Positions 53,209 through 63,400 of a stretch of 64,000 nt of DNA are shown piece after piece. Below the pieces are notes generated by a model, which did no database searches, was not told the origin of the DNA, and was given only the letters and a program-made list of their open reading frames with translations. The stretch is from Streptomyces sp. NBC_00287 (GTDB lineage Bacteria; Actinomycetota; Actinomycetes; Streptomycetales; Streptomycetaceae). The DNA lies in NCBI RefSeq assembly GCF_036173105.1, contig NZ_CP108053.1, positions 3,410,001 through 3,474,000 of the forward strand. The letters run 5' to 3'. The position numbers and the translations under genes are program-made. Positions within the stretch are counted from its first letter, which is position 1, and each line of letters starts with the position of its first letter.

Positions 53209-55107
53209 TCACCCCACGCCCACCCCCGTGACCCTCCCGTACTGCTCCCGAACCTCCCGATACCGCAGCAACTCCGCCGCCACCGGATCCAGCACCCGCG
53301 CCCGCCCGCATCCGGCAGCCGCCTCCCGCAACCGCCGCTCCGCCTCCATGCCGTACCGCCGCGCAGGCCCCCGAGCCGCCATCCGGCAGCTCCACTCCAC
53401 GAGCGGCCCGCCGACGATCCCGGCCACCATCAGCAGCACCGGCACGCCCAGGTTCGGCGCCATGACGCCCACGATCTGCCCCACGAGCCACAAACCACCC
53501 ACCACCTGCAACAGCGTCATCGACGCCTGCACCAGCACCGCCGCGGGCCACCACCCCGGCCGCGGCGGCCGCCCCGGCGGCAGCCCCGCGCGGGCGGCCA
53601 GGTCGTCCAGCGCCTCGGGCAGCCCCTGCGAGCCGCGTACGGCCGCCTCGCGCACTGCCTGCGCCCACGGCGCCGGGAGCCCGCCGGACGCCCGCTCGGC
53701 GACCGTACGCACCGCCTGCTCCACACGCTGGCGCGCGGTGGCCTCCTCGTCCGCCTGGGCGCGCAACGGGAGCCGTCCCGTGGGAGGTTCACGCCGGTCC
53801 TGGTACCAGCGCCACAGCCGTAGCCAGGGCGTCCCGCACGCGCGATTGGCGTTGCGCAGCCAGGCGCGCTCGGCGGCCTCGCCCGCCGCGGTGGCGCCCA
53901 CCGCGTCCGCGAGCCGGGCGGCGAACTCGTCCCGGGCCTCCTCGCTCAGCCCGGTCCGCCGGGAGGTGGCGTAGACAGGCCGCAGCCCCCACGCGGCGGC
54001 GTCGATGTCGGCGGAGATCCGGCGCGCGGCGGCCCCGCGCTCCGAAACGAACTGGCCGAGCGCCTCGCGCAGTTCACCGACGCCGTCCCCGGTGAGCGCG
54101 GACAGCGCGAGCACGGTCGCCCCCGGTTCGCCGTACTCGCCGAGCGCGATGCCGTCCTCGTCCAGCAGCCGCCGCAGATCGTCGAGGACCTGTTCGGTCG
54201 CCTCCCCGGGGAGCCGGTCGATCTGGTTGAGGACGACGAACATGACCTCGGCGTGGCCCGCCATGGGCCGCAGATAGCGCTCGTGCAGGACGGCGTCGGC
54301 GTACTTCTCGGGGTCCACGACCCAGATGACGGCGTCGACGAGGTCCAGCACCCGGTCCACCTGCTCGCGGTGCGCCACGGCCGCCGAGTCGTGGTCGGGC
54401 AGGTCGACCAGGACGAGGCCGCGCAGCTGTCCCTCGGCGTCCGTGTGCTGGGCGGGGCGGCGGCGCAGCCGGGGCGGGATGCCGAGCCGGTCGATGAGGC
54501 TGGCCGCGCCGTCGCTCCAACTGCACGCGATGGGCGCGGCGGTGGTCGGGCGGCGCACGCCCGTCTCCGAGATCGTCACCCCGGCCAGCGCGTTGAACAG
54601 CTGCGACTTGCCGCTGCCGGTGGCGCCCGCGATGGCGACCACGGTGTGCTGACCGGAGAGTCTGCGCCGCGCGGCGGCCTCGTCTAGCACCCGTCCGGCC
54701 TCGGCGAGGGTCCGGCTGTCGAGCCGGGTCCGGGACAGCCCCACCAGCTCCCGCAGCGCGTCGAGCCGCGACCGCAGGGCGCCGTCGTACGCCAGGGTGG
54801 TCGCCGTCTGCGGGGCGGAGGCCCGGCTCTCCACGACGGGTGCGGGCTGCTGCTCCCCGGCGGTCTCGGTCACCCGACGCGCGATCAGCCCGTCGCCCCA
54901 GGGGGCCCCGGAGTCCGCACCAGAGGTGGCGTCGTCCACGCGCGCGTGCTCGTCCTCGGCCTCTTCGGCCTCCTCAGGTTCTACGGCCTCCTCCTCGTCG
55001 GAACTGGCGCCGGACGCCTCGGCCTCCTCGGGAACGCTCTCGGCGGCGCCGTCCTCGGCGGGTTCCGTGTGTCCATGGTCGTGGTCCTGGTCAGTGACGG
55101 CGGTCAC
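53209..55107 (-). CDS. dynB: Dynamin-like GTPase DynB, membrane-bound
   Basis: 632 residues. An acidic Glu/Ala/Asp-rich N-terminus of about 90 residues; GTPase domain with G1 AGATGSGKSQLFNALAG, G3 LVDLPDHDS and G4 VLNQIDRL. Two adjacent membrane helices near the C-terminus (VLVQASMTLLQVVGGLWLVG and PVLLMVAGIVGGPLVEW) then a short cytoplasmic tail. GTG start 3 bp after dynA. The gene order and the two-helix topology match DynB of S. venezuelae, which with DynA stabilises FtsZ rings during sporulation septation. Identification rests on architecture and on the ssbB neighbourhood. Confidence 0.8.
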   Translation of the reverse strand: MTAVTDQDHDHGHTEPAEDGAAESVPEEAEASGASSDEEEAVEPEEAEEAEDEHARVDDATSGADSGAPWGDGLIARRVTETAGEQQPAPVVESRASAPQTATTLAYDGALRSRLDALRELVGLSRTRLDSRTLAEAGRVLDEAAARRRLSGQHTVVAIAGATGSGKSQLFNALAGVTISETGVRRPTTAAPIACSWSDGAASLIDRLGIPPRLRRRPAQHTDAEGQLRGLVLVDLPDHDSAAVAHREQVDRVLDLVDAVIWVVDPEKYADAVLHERYLRPMAGHAEVMFVVLNQIDRLPGEATEQVLDDLRRLLDEDGIALGEYGEPGATVLALSALTGDGVGELREALGQFVSERGAAARRISADIDAAAWGLRPVYATSRRTGLSEEARDEFAARLADAVGATAAGEAAERAWLRNANRACGTPWLRLWRWYQDRREPPTGRLPLRAQADEEATARQRVEQAVRTVAERASGGLPAPWAQAVREAAVRGSQGLPEALDDLAARAGLPPGRPPRPGWWPAAVLVQASMTLLQVVGGLWLVGQIVGVMAPNLGVPVLLMVAGIVGGPLVEWSCRMAARGPARRYGMEAERRLREAAAGCGRARVLDPVAAELLRYREVREQYGRVTGVGVG

Positions 55108-55110
55108 CGG

Positions 55111-56718
55111 TCACCTCTCCTTCTGCAGTACGGACAGCGCGGCGATGAGTTCGGCCTGTGGCTCCGGGTGGACGTCGAGGGCGTCGAGGGGGGCGAGCCG
55201 GCGCTCGCGTTCGGTGTGCATGACCCGGTCGAGATGGTCGGCGAGCAGCCGCCCGCCCCGGTCGCGCAGCCGCAGCGCGCCGTGGGCCCCGATGCGCTCG
55301 GCGAGCCCCTCACCCGCGGAACGGGCTCTACGGCCGCCCAGAAGCGCGGTGGCGACGAGGGCGGCGACCACGTCGGGGTCGGGCGCCGCACTCCGGTCGA
55401 GGACGCGCACCCCGTCCTCGGCGTACTCCTCCAGCTCGCGCCGCCACCGCCGTACCGCCAGACCGATGCGGTGCTCGGCGGTCTCCGGATGACCGTCGCG
55501 GTCCCGGAGGCTGGGGGCGGCGGCCGCCGGTTCGCGGCGCCAGGCCTCGTCGACGCGCTCGTCGGCGGCCGTGACGGCACAGAGCAGCAGGGCGGCGAGG
55601 CTCTCCACGAGGGCGTCCAGGAGCTCACCGGCCGTGCAGTCGAGGGGGAAGGCGCGCCAGCGTTTGAGGGCGTCGCCGGCGAGGACGGCGCCGGACTGCA
55701 GACGGCCCCGTACGCGCGCGTGCTCGCTGTCGTACGCCGAGTCGACGGCGGAGGTGAGGCGGAGCGCGGCGGCGTACTGGGCGGCGGCGGCGCTGGCCAG
55801 CTCGGGCATCCGGGCTTTGAGGGAGTCGAGGACGCCGTAGGCCGTGCGGGCCATGACGTGCTGGCGGGCGGCCGGGTCCTGGGCCTGGTGGACGAGCCAG
55901 GTGCGCAGCGGCGCCACGGCGCTGGCGGGAAGCAGGCCGCCGCCCCAGGCCGACTCGGGCAGCTCGGGGACGGTGAAGCGGGGCACGTGGCCGAGGCCGG
56001 CCTTGGTGAGCAGGGCGCCGTACTGCCGGGAGACCTCGGAGACGACCTGGTGGGGGACCCGGTCGAGGACGGTGACGAGGGTGACGTCGTACTCCTTGGC
56101 GGTGCGCAGCAGGTGCCAGGGGACGGCGTCGGCGTAGCGGGCGGCCGTGGTGACCATGACCCAGATGTCGGCCGCGCAGATGAGCTCGGCGGCGAGGACG
56201 CGGTTGTCGGCGACCAGGGAGTCGATGTCGGGCGCGTCGAGGAGGGCGAGGCCGCGCGGGAGCGTTTCGGCGGTCTCGACGCGCAGCACGCGCGCGGGGT
56301 CCTCGCCGGGCAGCAGGAGCTCGTCGCCGGGGTCCTGCTGGGGCACCCATACGCGTGTGAGGTCGGGCAGGACGCGCATCCCGCTGAACCAGTGATGATC
56401 CTCCGGATGGCACACCAGTACCGGGGTCCGAGTGGTGGGCCGCAACACCCCCGCCTCGCTGACCCGGTTGCCCACCAGGGAGTTGACCAGCGTCGACTTT
56501 CCGGCCCCGGTGGAACCTCCCACGACGGCCAGCAAAGGCGCTTCAGGCTCTCTCAACCGGGGCACCAAGTAGTCGTCGAGCTGGGCGAGCAGTTCGTCGC
56601 GGTTGGCACGCGCGCGTGGCGCCCCCGCCAGGGGCAGCGGAAAGCGTGCGGCTGCGACACGGTCGCGCAGAGCGGAGAGTGCGTCGATCAGCTGAGGCCG
56701 TACGTCCAAGGTCACCAC
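55111..56718 (-). CDS. dynA: Dynamin-like GTPase DynA
   Basis: 535 residues. G1 [19 protein letters not shown] at about 77-95, switch TTRTPVLV, G3 LLDAPDID, and VLDRVP in place of the usual NKxD. No membrane helices; the rest is helical. The start is uncertain: GTG 56718 (MVTLDVRPQ) fits family starts, while ATG 56757 is also open. There is no ribosome site before either, and a good -10 (TAAAAT) lies only about 17 bases before GTG 56718, so a short-leader or leaderless transcript is likely. DynA partners DynB in sporulation-specific cell division. Confidence 0.8.
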   Translation of the reverse strand: MVTLDVRPQLIDALSALRDRVAAARFPLPLAGAPRARANRDELLAQLDDYLVPRLREPEAPLLAVVGGSTGAGKSTLVNSLVGNRVSEAGVLRPTTRTPVLVCHPEDHHWFSGMRVLPDLTRVWVPQQDPGDELLLPGEDPARVLRVETAETLPRGLALLDAPDIDSLVADNRVLAAELICAADIWVMVTTAARYADAVPWHLLRTAKEYDVTLVTVLDRVPHQVVSEVSRQYGALLTKAGLGHVPRFTVPELPESAWGGGLLPASAVAPLRTWLVHQAQDPAARQHVMARTAYGVLDSLKARMPELASAAAAQYAAALRLTSAVDSAYDSEHARVRGRLQSGAVLAGDALKRWRAFPLDCTAGELLDALVESLAALLLCAVTAADERVDEAWRREPAAAAPSLRDRDGHPETAEHRIGLAVRRWRRELEEYAEDGVRVLDRSAAPDPDVVAALVATALLGGRRARSAGEGLAERIGAHGALRLRDRGGRLLADHLDRVMHTERERRLAPLDALDVHPEPQAELIAALSVLQKER

Positions 56719-57037
56719 ATGCGAAGAATGCCCAATTTTAGGGGAATTCTGAAGCATATGAGCATGTCTGCGCGCCGACGGAACACAAGGGACGGAAGGG
56801 GCGACTGGGACACCAGCACAGTCCAGGCATAACGAGTGCACAACACCCGGTGCGCCAGACGCCAAAAGCGGTGCACGATTCGTACCTGCCTGCGATTATC
56901 AGGACCGCTTCACCGAACCTCCACATCGAGCCACGGAGGCGAAGCAACAGAGACAAGGACGCGGGAGCCCTATCCTTGTCCCGGCAACGTCACGGATCAG
57001 CCCGCACCCGGGCACCACGACAGAGGCCACCACACCG
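56719..57037. other. Intergenic region between dynA and tRNA-Arg
   Basis: 319 bp without a convincing gene. It holds the dynA promoter candidate (minus-strand TAAAAT at 56740-56735 in an AT-rich patch) and an inverted repeat GACAAGGA/TCCTTGTC (56952-56959, 56973-56980) about 60 bp before the tRNA, which may be part of the tRNA promoter or a terminator. Confidence 0.6.
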
Positions 57038-57110
57038 GCCCCCGTAGCTCAGTGGATAGAGCAGGCGCCTTCTAAGCGCTTGGCCGCAGGTTCGAGTCCT
57101 GCCGGGGGCG
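57038..57110 (+). tRNA. tRNA-Arg (anticodon TCT)
   Basis: 73 nt fold as a full cloverleaf: acceptor GCCCCCG/CGGGGGC, D stem GCTC/GAGC, anticodon stem GGCGC/GCGCT with one G-T pair, loop CTTCTAA, and T arm GCAGG-TTCGAGT-CCTGC. The anticodon UCU reads AGA/AGG. CCA is not encoded. It marks the change from high-GC core genes on the left to lower-GC genes on the right, and tRNA-Arg genes are common island integration sites. Confidence 0.97.
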
Positions 57111-57117
57111 CCGCACT

Positions 57118-57149
57118 GCCCTGAGTTATCGCAGGTCAGGGCGTATTTT
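57118..57149 (+). terminator. Terminator after tRNA-Arg
   Basis: GCCCTGA (57118-57124) and TCAGGGC (57136-57142) form a perfect 7-bp stem with an 11-nt loop, followed by gtatttt. Confidence 0.8.
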
Positions 57150-57671
57150 CCGGCCCTCGCCGCAAAGTCGCGCCCTATCGCGAGACCTGTCTACACGTGC
57201 GGGTGTCCGCGGGCGACACCCCGCCCCACCAGGTGTTGGTCGTCTCATCGCGCAGCCGCAGGTTCGCGCCCGGGGTGTATATCGCGAATCGCGGAAACTT
57301 CACTGTCCGTTACCGCTTGGGCAGGCTTCTCGGGCTTCCGCTACCCGGCAAGCTTCCCGGCACGGCGGCCGTTGACCATCATGCCGTTCTGCGACCACAG
57401 GTACATGACTCCAGGACATCAGTCGTCAGCCGTTGCTGATCTCGCGTTCGGCGATGCGTGCACTGGTGACCGCGATCGAGGATGACTCGATCGCCCGCGA
57501 CCCCATTCGGTAGCACGTCCCGCATTGGCCGACGCCGAGCGCTTCGAGCTACCCGCTGCCCTGCCCACCGGCACCCGACCGGGGTGCTGCACCGGCCCGG
57601 TGCCGAGTCAGCACTGTGCGCCAACTCGCACGCAATATTGAACGACTGGCGACGCTACCTCGAAACCTGGC
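57150..57671. other. Gene-poor junction between tRNA-Arg and the island genes
   Basis: 522 bp with several short open frames in both directions but no ribosome site, no recognisable protein and no repeat of the tRNA 3-prime end. Composition is lower in GC than the left flank. It probably represents decayed island sequence. No integrase is seen. Confidence 0.6.
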
Positions 57672-59891
57672 TCAACCTTCCGCGAGTTCGCGCAAGATAG
57701 CAGACGAGCCCCGAGAGTTGACGAGCACAACTGGTCGCGTTCCCCGCTTGGCAGTAATGAAGTCGGTGGCGGCATGCTTCGCCGATGCTGTCACCACGAC
57801 GAAGACGTCAGCGTTGGCTGCCTGTGCGGCAAGTTTGCTGCTGCCGTCGTGCTCGGCACTCGTCTCGATGTCGATCTTGGGCACCAAGCTGCGCAGTACC
57901 TGTGCAGCCCGGGTGGTGGCCGACTCGGTCAGGGAGTACAGCACCACCTTTGAGTCCTGCAGGTGGCGGTACGGCGCTCCGGGGTCGGCGTCCTGTACCT
58001 GCTCGGTGAGCAAGTCTTCTGGGACACCGCATCCCAGTTCGCCGGCTATGAGCTTGATGGCCTCAATGTCGGTTGGGTCCAGTGCCGTCTTAAACGGCCT
58101 CACCGCATTAGTGATCTTGTAGAAGAAGTCAACAGTTGCGGGGCTGGTTGCCGCTGCCGATGTGGCTGTCGCCGTCTGCAGTACGTCGATCGCCCACGTC
58201 GTGGTCACAGCGGAGACGTTCGCGGAGACGATGAGATCAGTCCACTCGAGCGCCGATGCGAACACCGCGGATGTGGGGTTGGCAGACAGCAGATAGTCCA
58301 GTAGGGCTTGGGTCTGCACCCGAACGCCGGCCGAGTTCTTGCCACTGAGCGCGAGACCGGCAAGGACACGTTCGCTGAGTTCGGCCGCTCCATCTTCAGT
58401 GAAGATGGAGCGGTGCGCCGCCATGAACTGGCCTCCGATCTCACCGAGTTTGCCGAGTACCTCGTCGGAGGCATCGTGAAACCATGCGGTCAGTGCACTG
58501 CTACTCAGTGGCGTCCAGGCGTCAGTGATTTCGGGGTCGGCAGCCAGCGCTGTGCTGCCATGGTCCCCGTCCAGAGCGTCCAGCCAGGTGCGCCAGTCCA
58601 GGCGGGGTCCGTCCTGGGTGAACTGCTCCAGCCAGGCAAGATCATCGCGCAGGCGTGCACTCGCTCCGTCGATCAAGCCACGGAGGTGATGCGTGGAGAT
58701 GTACTCAAGTGCCAGCGCTGCTTGCTGTGGTGACTGCAGGTCGCGTGCACAGGTCAGGAGCAGGTATGCCGCGTGCAGGCTCGGTTCGAGCGTCAGCACC
58801 AGTTCGATGGCTGCCTGAAGTTCGCCCCGGGCCATCATCCCGGTCGCGCGCTCGAGGGGCGATTCGCCCGGGGCACCGGGCTGGTCCAGGGGGGCGGGTG
58901 GCTCCGACGGGGCGGTGGGCTGAGGAGTTCGTTCCCGGTGCAGGTGCAGCACATTGCGCAGATGGGCGGGGAGGCCGGGTTCGATCGTGCCGGCTTCGTC
59001 GAGGAGCCTGTTGAGTGTGTCGTCTCCCGCGTCGCCGTCGACCGCGATGAGGAACTCCACGACAGCCTGCGCCCGACTCGTTGTCGGTGTGCCCGAGAAC
59101 AGCGGCCGGAATGCCGCAGGGACCGCGGCAACGGCTCCGAGCAGTTCTTCCTCTTTGCCTGCTGTGTCGTGCCGGGCGAACCATCTGGCGTAGACCGCCT
59201 GCTGGATCACTTGAGTGACACTCAGGGGGCGACGCATGGCGAGGACGTGGTCGAGATCCCGGTCCCCGAGAACGGCCTTCCAATCCTCGAGTCCAGCGAA
59301 CAGTCGCAGTCGCAGGAAGGCCAGGTTCGGCTGGTCGAGATCGGCGGTCGCCTCGAGTTCGCGCAGGCAGGCCAAGGCGACAGTACGGTCGCGGGCAGCG
59401 ATGGCGTGTCCGAGGTCGTCGAGGACCTCGACGGTGGTTCGGGGGGCGTCGAACTCCGAGGGCGGCCGGCCGTTGAGGAGTTTACTGAGAACCAGCAGGG
59501 CGTCGCGTACCTGGCCTCGCGCGTGTTTCCAATCCTCCGAATCCGCTGTCGGGCGGGGCATCACCTCAAAGCGCAGTGGCTTGACAGGTGCCTTTGCCAG
59601 TGCGGCGTCGAACGGATCAGCCGGGTTGAGGGCACCACGGTGGCGAGGCAGGTCGCTGAAGGTGGGGCCGATCCAACTGTCGAGGATGGCGAGTGTCTCG
59701 CGCTGCTGGCGCGGGGTGGGTGCGAAGCCGTACCACCACAGGCGGCCGTGAGAACTTCGTGGCAAGAATCCGATCTGGCGCTGCTGGATGCCTGCCATAA
59801 AGTTCTCGAGGATGAGTTGCAGGTTCGGTTCTACCCGTGTGGGCGTGATGTCGTTGCCTGGACCGAAGAATTCCTTGAAGTCGACGCTCAT
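57672..59891 (-). CDS. dpdD: Large helicase-associated protein, candidate DpdD
   Basis: 739 residues, start ATG at 59889-59891 in an ATGA overlap with the upstream PLD gene. The N-terminus reads MSVDFKEFFGPGND, then RSSHGRLWWYGFAPTPRQQR. The middle is helical and repeat-like (about 200-450). The C-terminal 100 residues look like a small Rossmann-type domain: KVVLYSLTESATTRAAQVL, then ANADVFVVVTASAKHAATDF and RPVVLVNSRGSSAILREL, similar to DUF2325. No nuclease or ATPase motif is visible. Its place after a helicase and a PLD gene, and its length, suggest DpdD of the 7-deazaguanine DNA restriction island. I am moderately sure of the name and do not know the function. Confidence 0.55.
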   Translation of the reverse strand: MSVDFKEFFGPGNDITPTRVEPNLQLILENFMAGIQQRQIGFLPRSSHGRLWWYGFAPTPRQQRETLAILDSWIGPTFSDLPRHRGALNPADPFDAALAKAPVKPLRFEVMPRPTADSEDWKHARGQVRDALLVLSKLLNGRPPSEFDAPRTTVEVLDDLGHAIAARDRTVALACLRELEATADLDQPNLAFLRLRLFAGLEDWKAVLGDRDLDHVLAMRRPLSVTQVIQQAVYARWFARHDTAGKEEELLGAVAAVPAAFRPLFSGTPTTSRAQAVVEFLIAVDGDAGDDTLNRLLDEAGTIEPGLPAHLRNVLHLHRERTPQPTAPSEPPAPLDQPGAPGESPLERATGMMARGELQAAIELVLTLEPSLHAAYLLLTCARDLQSPQQAALALEYISTHHLRGLIDGASARLRDDLAWLEQFTQDGPRLDWRTWLDALDGDHGSTALAADPEITDAWTPLSSSALTAWFHDASDEVLGKLGEIGGQFMAAHRSIFTEDGAAELSERVLAGLALSGKNSAGVRVQTQALLDYLLSANPTSAVFASALEWTDLIVSANVSAVTTTWAIDVLQTATATSAAATSPATVDFFYKITNAVRPFKTALDPTDIEAIKLIAGELGCGVPEDLLTEQVQDADPGAPYRHLQDSKVVLYSLTESATTRAAQVLRSLVPKIDIETSAEHDGSSKLAAQAANADVFVVVTASAKHAATDFITAKRGTRPVVLVNSRGSSAILRELAEG

Positions 59892-60400
59892 GGCAATTGG
59901 TACCTGTTCTGGTATTCGACCCAAGCGCGGGCGATCTGGTCGGGGTCGGATACGACGGTGACGCCTTCCTGGTTCACTCTCTGGCCGAAGAAGGTGAAGT
60001 TCATCGAGCCGTGAACGTGGAATCGGTCGCTCACCATGCCCTTGTCGTGCAGTGTGTTCCGGATAAGCAAGGTCGGCCGTGGCCCCACCGGGGCGAGGTC
60101 GGTGAGGCGTTGTCCTGTGATGGCGTTGCGCGGCTCGTCGCGCATGATCACTCGGACGTCCGAGCCACGGCGGGCGAGTTCGGTGAGTACTTCCGTCAGC
60201 CGGATGGGTCGGGCCGGCAAGGCGGGGAGCACGCTCTTGAACTGTCCGGATGCATTGTCGATGACGACAATGTCGGAGATCCACGGGGACAGTACCCACA
60301 AGCGACTTGACGGCGCCAGCAGCTCGGACACCAATAGGTTCTGCACCAGATCGGTGAGTTGTCGAGTCTCGCCGGCCCCGGCGGTGATGATCCTTCTCAT
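59888..60400 (-). CDS. dpdK: Phospholipase-D-like nuclease, candidate DpdK
   Basis: 170 residues. One PLD motif HDKGMVSD (HxKxxxxD) followed by GSMNFT, the arrangement of single-motif PLD nucleases that work as dimers. The N-terminal part has SRLWVLSPWISDIVVIDN, a typical first strand. ATG at 60398-60400 overlaps the helicase stop (ATGA); GTG 60406 is an alternative. Coupled on both sides, so it must be made with the helicase and the 739-residue protein. Both DpdK and DISARM DrmC are PLD proteins; the small size and the neighbours favour DpdK. Confidence 0.6.
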   Translation of the reverse strand: MRRIITAGAGETRQLTDLVQNLLVSELLAPSSRLWVLSPWISDIVVIDNASGQFKSVLPALPARPIRLTEVLTELARRGSDVRVIMRDEPRNAITGQRLTDLAPVGPRPTLLIRNTLHDKGMVSDRFHVHGSMNFTFFGQRVNQEGVTVVSDPDQIARAWVEYQNRYQLP

Positions 60401-63400
60401 GCGGACACCTCGGCAAGTTCGAGGGTGGCCACGACGCTGCCCTCGGAGCGGTGATCGATCTCGACGACTCGTGGGAATACCTGGAGGAAGTCCGTTTCGA
60501 TGGCGCGGATCGACAGATCCACCAGCATGCCTGCCAGGACGGGTACGTCCTCGGGGGGTGCGATGAGTTGGGCGGATCCCTGTTGGGCCAGGCGTGTGCG
60601 CACTAGGGCGACCGCGTCGGGATCTGTCACGCTGATGAGGTCGGCTGTTGACGTGAACAGCCCCCGGAGCAGATCGGGTGCGGCCGGCAAATTGTCGAAG
60701 TAGGGGTTCCACGACTGCAGTGCTCCGGAGCGTATGGCCCATCCGCGTGGCCAGAGGGCGCTCTGGATAGCGTCGATACGTTGGCGGTCCGAGGAGTTCG
60801 CGGACAGGTTTAGTCCGGCGTCCAAGTCGTGCCTCTGACGCATCAGATAGGCCCAGGTACGCGGCGAGATTTCAAGGCCCAGACGTTGCTCTTGGATCTC
60901 CCACTCGTCGATGAGGGTGCGTAGTGCCTGGTCCGTCTGTGCGGTCGATCCGGGCCGGAGCAGGCGGTTGGCCAGGCTCGAGACGACGGATTGTTCCGCG
61001 CCATGGATGCCTGAGGCGCGCAACTGCGCCCGTATTCGATCAAGGTTTTTCACCCGGTCTGCCTGTGTCGCCGAACCTCGGTATTCAGCAACGAGGTCGA
61101 GCCAGTCGCTGCGCTCGTTGGTGTAGCGCACGATCCGCCGCATGTGCGCGTCGACCAGTTCGCTGGTGGAGGGCTGGACGGCTCTCATGATCAGCCGTAG
61201 GAACCGCCGCGGGTCGGGGCGCACGCGCGTCGCCAGCGCTTCGATGAAGCCGCCGCCGCCGATCGAGGCTTCGGTGAGCCAGACCTGGCCGCGGCGCCAT
61301 GTGCCGTCGGGGCCGTAGCCGGGCTCTATGTCGACGATGATGCCTTCGGGGTCGTGCTCGGGACAGATCTCCCGGGCGGCCCACAGGGCTGCCTGTCCCA
61401 GCGTGGCGAGGACACGCTGGCGCAGCCAGGCTTGGAACTGTGCGGGATCAGGGTTCCAGACCTGGTCCGTCAGGTGGTCCAGGCGGGCGACGATGTCCTT
61501 GTCGGCGAGGAGTTGGCGCAGTCGCTCACCCACTCGGCCGAGTGCGGCGGATTCGCTCTCCTCGACGTCCGAGCTGCGGAACATTGCCCTCAGGGTGTCC
61601 GTCAACCGGTCGGCGAAGGTTTCCCGCACCGTTTGGTAGGCGTGGGGAAGCGGCGTGCTGTCGGTCACGGCGGACATCAGCAGCATGCATTCGATGGTCT
61701 GGTGCAGCCATTCCAACTGGAACTTGTTCATCTGTTCCAGTAGATCGGGGTCGTTCGTCAGAACGTGCTGGAACCAGGCGCTGCGCAGGGCTGGGTCGAT
61801 GTCGCCGGGTGGAGCAATCACCTCTGGCACCGTGATCGTCAGGCGTAGGCCGTCCACGTCGTAGGTGGCTCCGAGACCGATCCGCTCGTCATCGAGCGAG
61901 AACTGTGCTTTGACTCGGGCTTCGCCGCCGCGGGCGAAGACCAGGCTGGCCTCGCTCTGGACGGCAAGACGGCGGACCTCGACGTGGGCGTTTTGAGCGT
62001 GCAGGAAGAAGCGCGCTTCATCGATGAGGCCGCCAATGGGGTCCGACAGGGGAAGGCGGGCGACCAGGCCGAGGCCCCTCTCCAAGAACTGGGATCGCCA
62101 GACCAGGGCCGCGTTGGATGCATCCTTGAGTTCTGGCGGTGCGAGTTGGAGTTCCACCCTGTCGGGACGGACGATGGGGATGGGGGTGGGGACTCCGCCG
62201 ACTTCGACGGTGGCGGCCTCCTCCCGATGGTGCGCCTGAAGGACAGGGGCGAGGTCCATGACGGTCTCGCGCTGCCCGTAGGGAATGGGGATCCAGTGCC
62301 GGTGCTCGAGGTTGCGGGTGGCAAAGCGCCGTGACACTCGTCCGGGCGCGTATTCGCGCAGCATCTGGGCCAGGCCCATCGCCTGCAACTCAGGTTCCTT
62401 TTCCCACGACTGCTGGGCGGGGATGACCACGTACGCTTCGGGAAGTGCGAGTTCGCTAAAGAGGTTCTCGGGAAAGAAGTCGGGCAGCGGATTTTTGCCC
62501 ATTGTGTCCTTGCCCGTGGCGTACGTGTGGTCCTCGGCGATGGCCCACTCGTTGTCCAGTCGTCGGGCCAGTGTGGGCACGGCCGCCAGGATGAGCGGGC
62601 GAGGGGGGTGCCACAGGATCTCGGCGGCCAACTCCTCGGGCACCTGGAGTGCGCCTTCGATCCACAGACGGAGGCTGCGCTGGCGGCCGGGGTCGCGCAG
62701 CAGGTCACGCAGGATGGTGACGGCTGTCTGCTGGACCTTGCGGTTGTCCGGGTAGTCCGGATCGGCGAGACCCTTCAAGTCACGCCACAGCTTTGCGTAC
62801 CGGTGAACGGGCTGCAGTTGATCTGCCAGCCAGTCAAGCATTGCCAGAGTGGCTTGAATGCGCAGGACCGCGCGGTTGCGGATGGGAAGAACCAGTTCGG
62901 GCAGGACGGGATCGAACAGCGCGTCCCAGGCCTCGTAGGTGGCACGGTCGCGTCCGTAGTCGGAGAGCACAACGACGGTGTAAGGGCGCATGCGGCGGCT
63001 TCGGCCGGCTCGGCCCTTGCGCTGCAGGAATGCGGCGACGCCGCGGGGCGCCTTGTGCTGCAGCACGGCACCGACGTCTGGATCGTCGAAGCCGACCTCG
63101 AGCGAGGCGGTGGCGACGACGAGTTGGGACGCGGTGTCGACTCCTGCGTCTTGTGAGGTAGTCCGGCTCACGTTGAGGCCTGGGCGGTCGAGGGCGTGGC
63201 CCAGTTTCACTGGCAGGTCCCAGACCTGGCCTGCGCGCCGCTGGTCGGTGAGGTTGCCTTGCCCGGGACGTCGCAGGGATGCCAGGGGGTCTTTGAACTG
63301 CTGGGTACGTGGGGCGCGGTAGCGCTGGCCTTCCGCGTCGAGGAGGTAGAAGAAGAGCCGGTTGGTGACGTCGAGGTCGTCGGTGAAGACGAACGCCTTG

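Noticed and set aside
57197..57439. 80-codon frame after tRNA-Arg as an island gene
   Set aside because: No ribosome site, no family resemblance, and overlapping frames of equal quality on the other strand.
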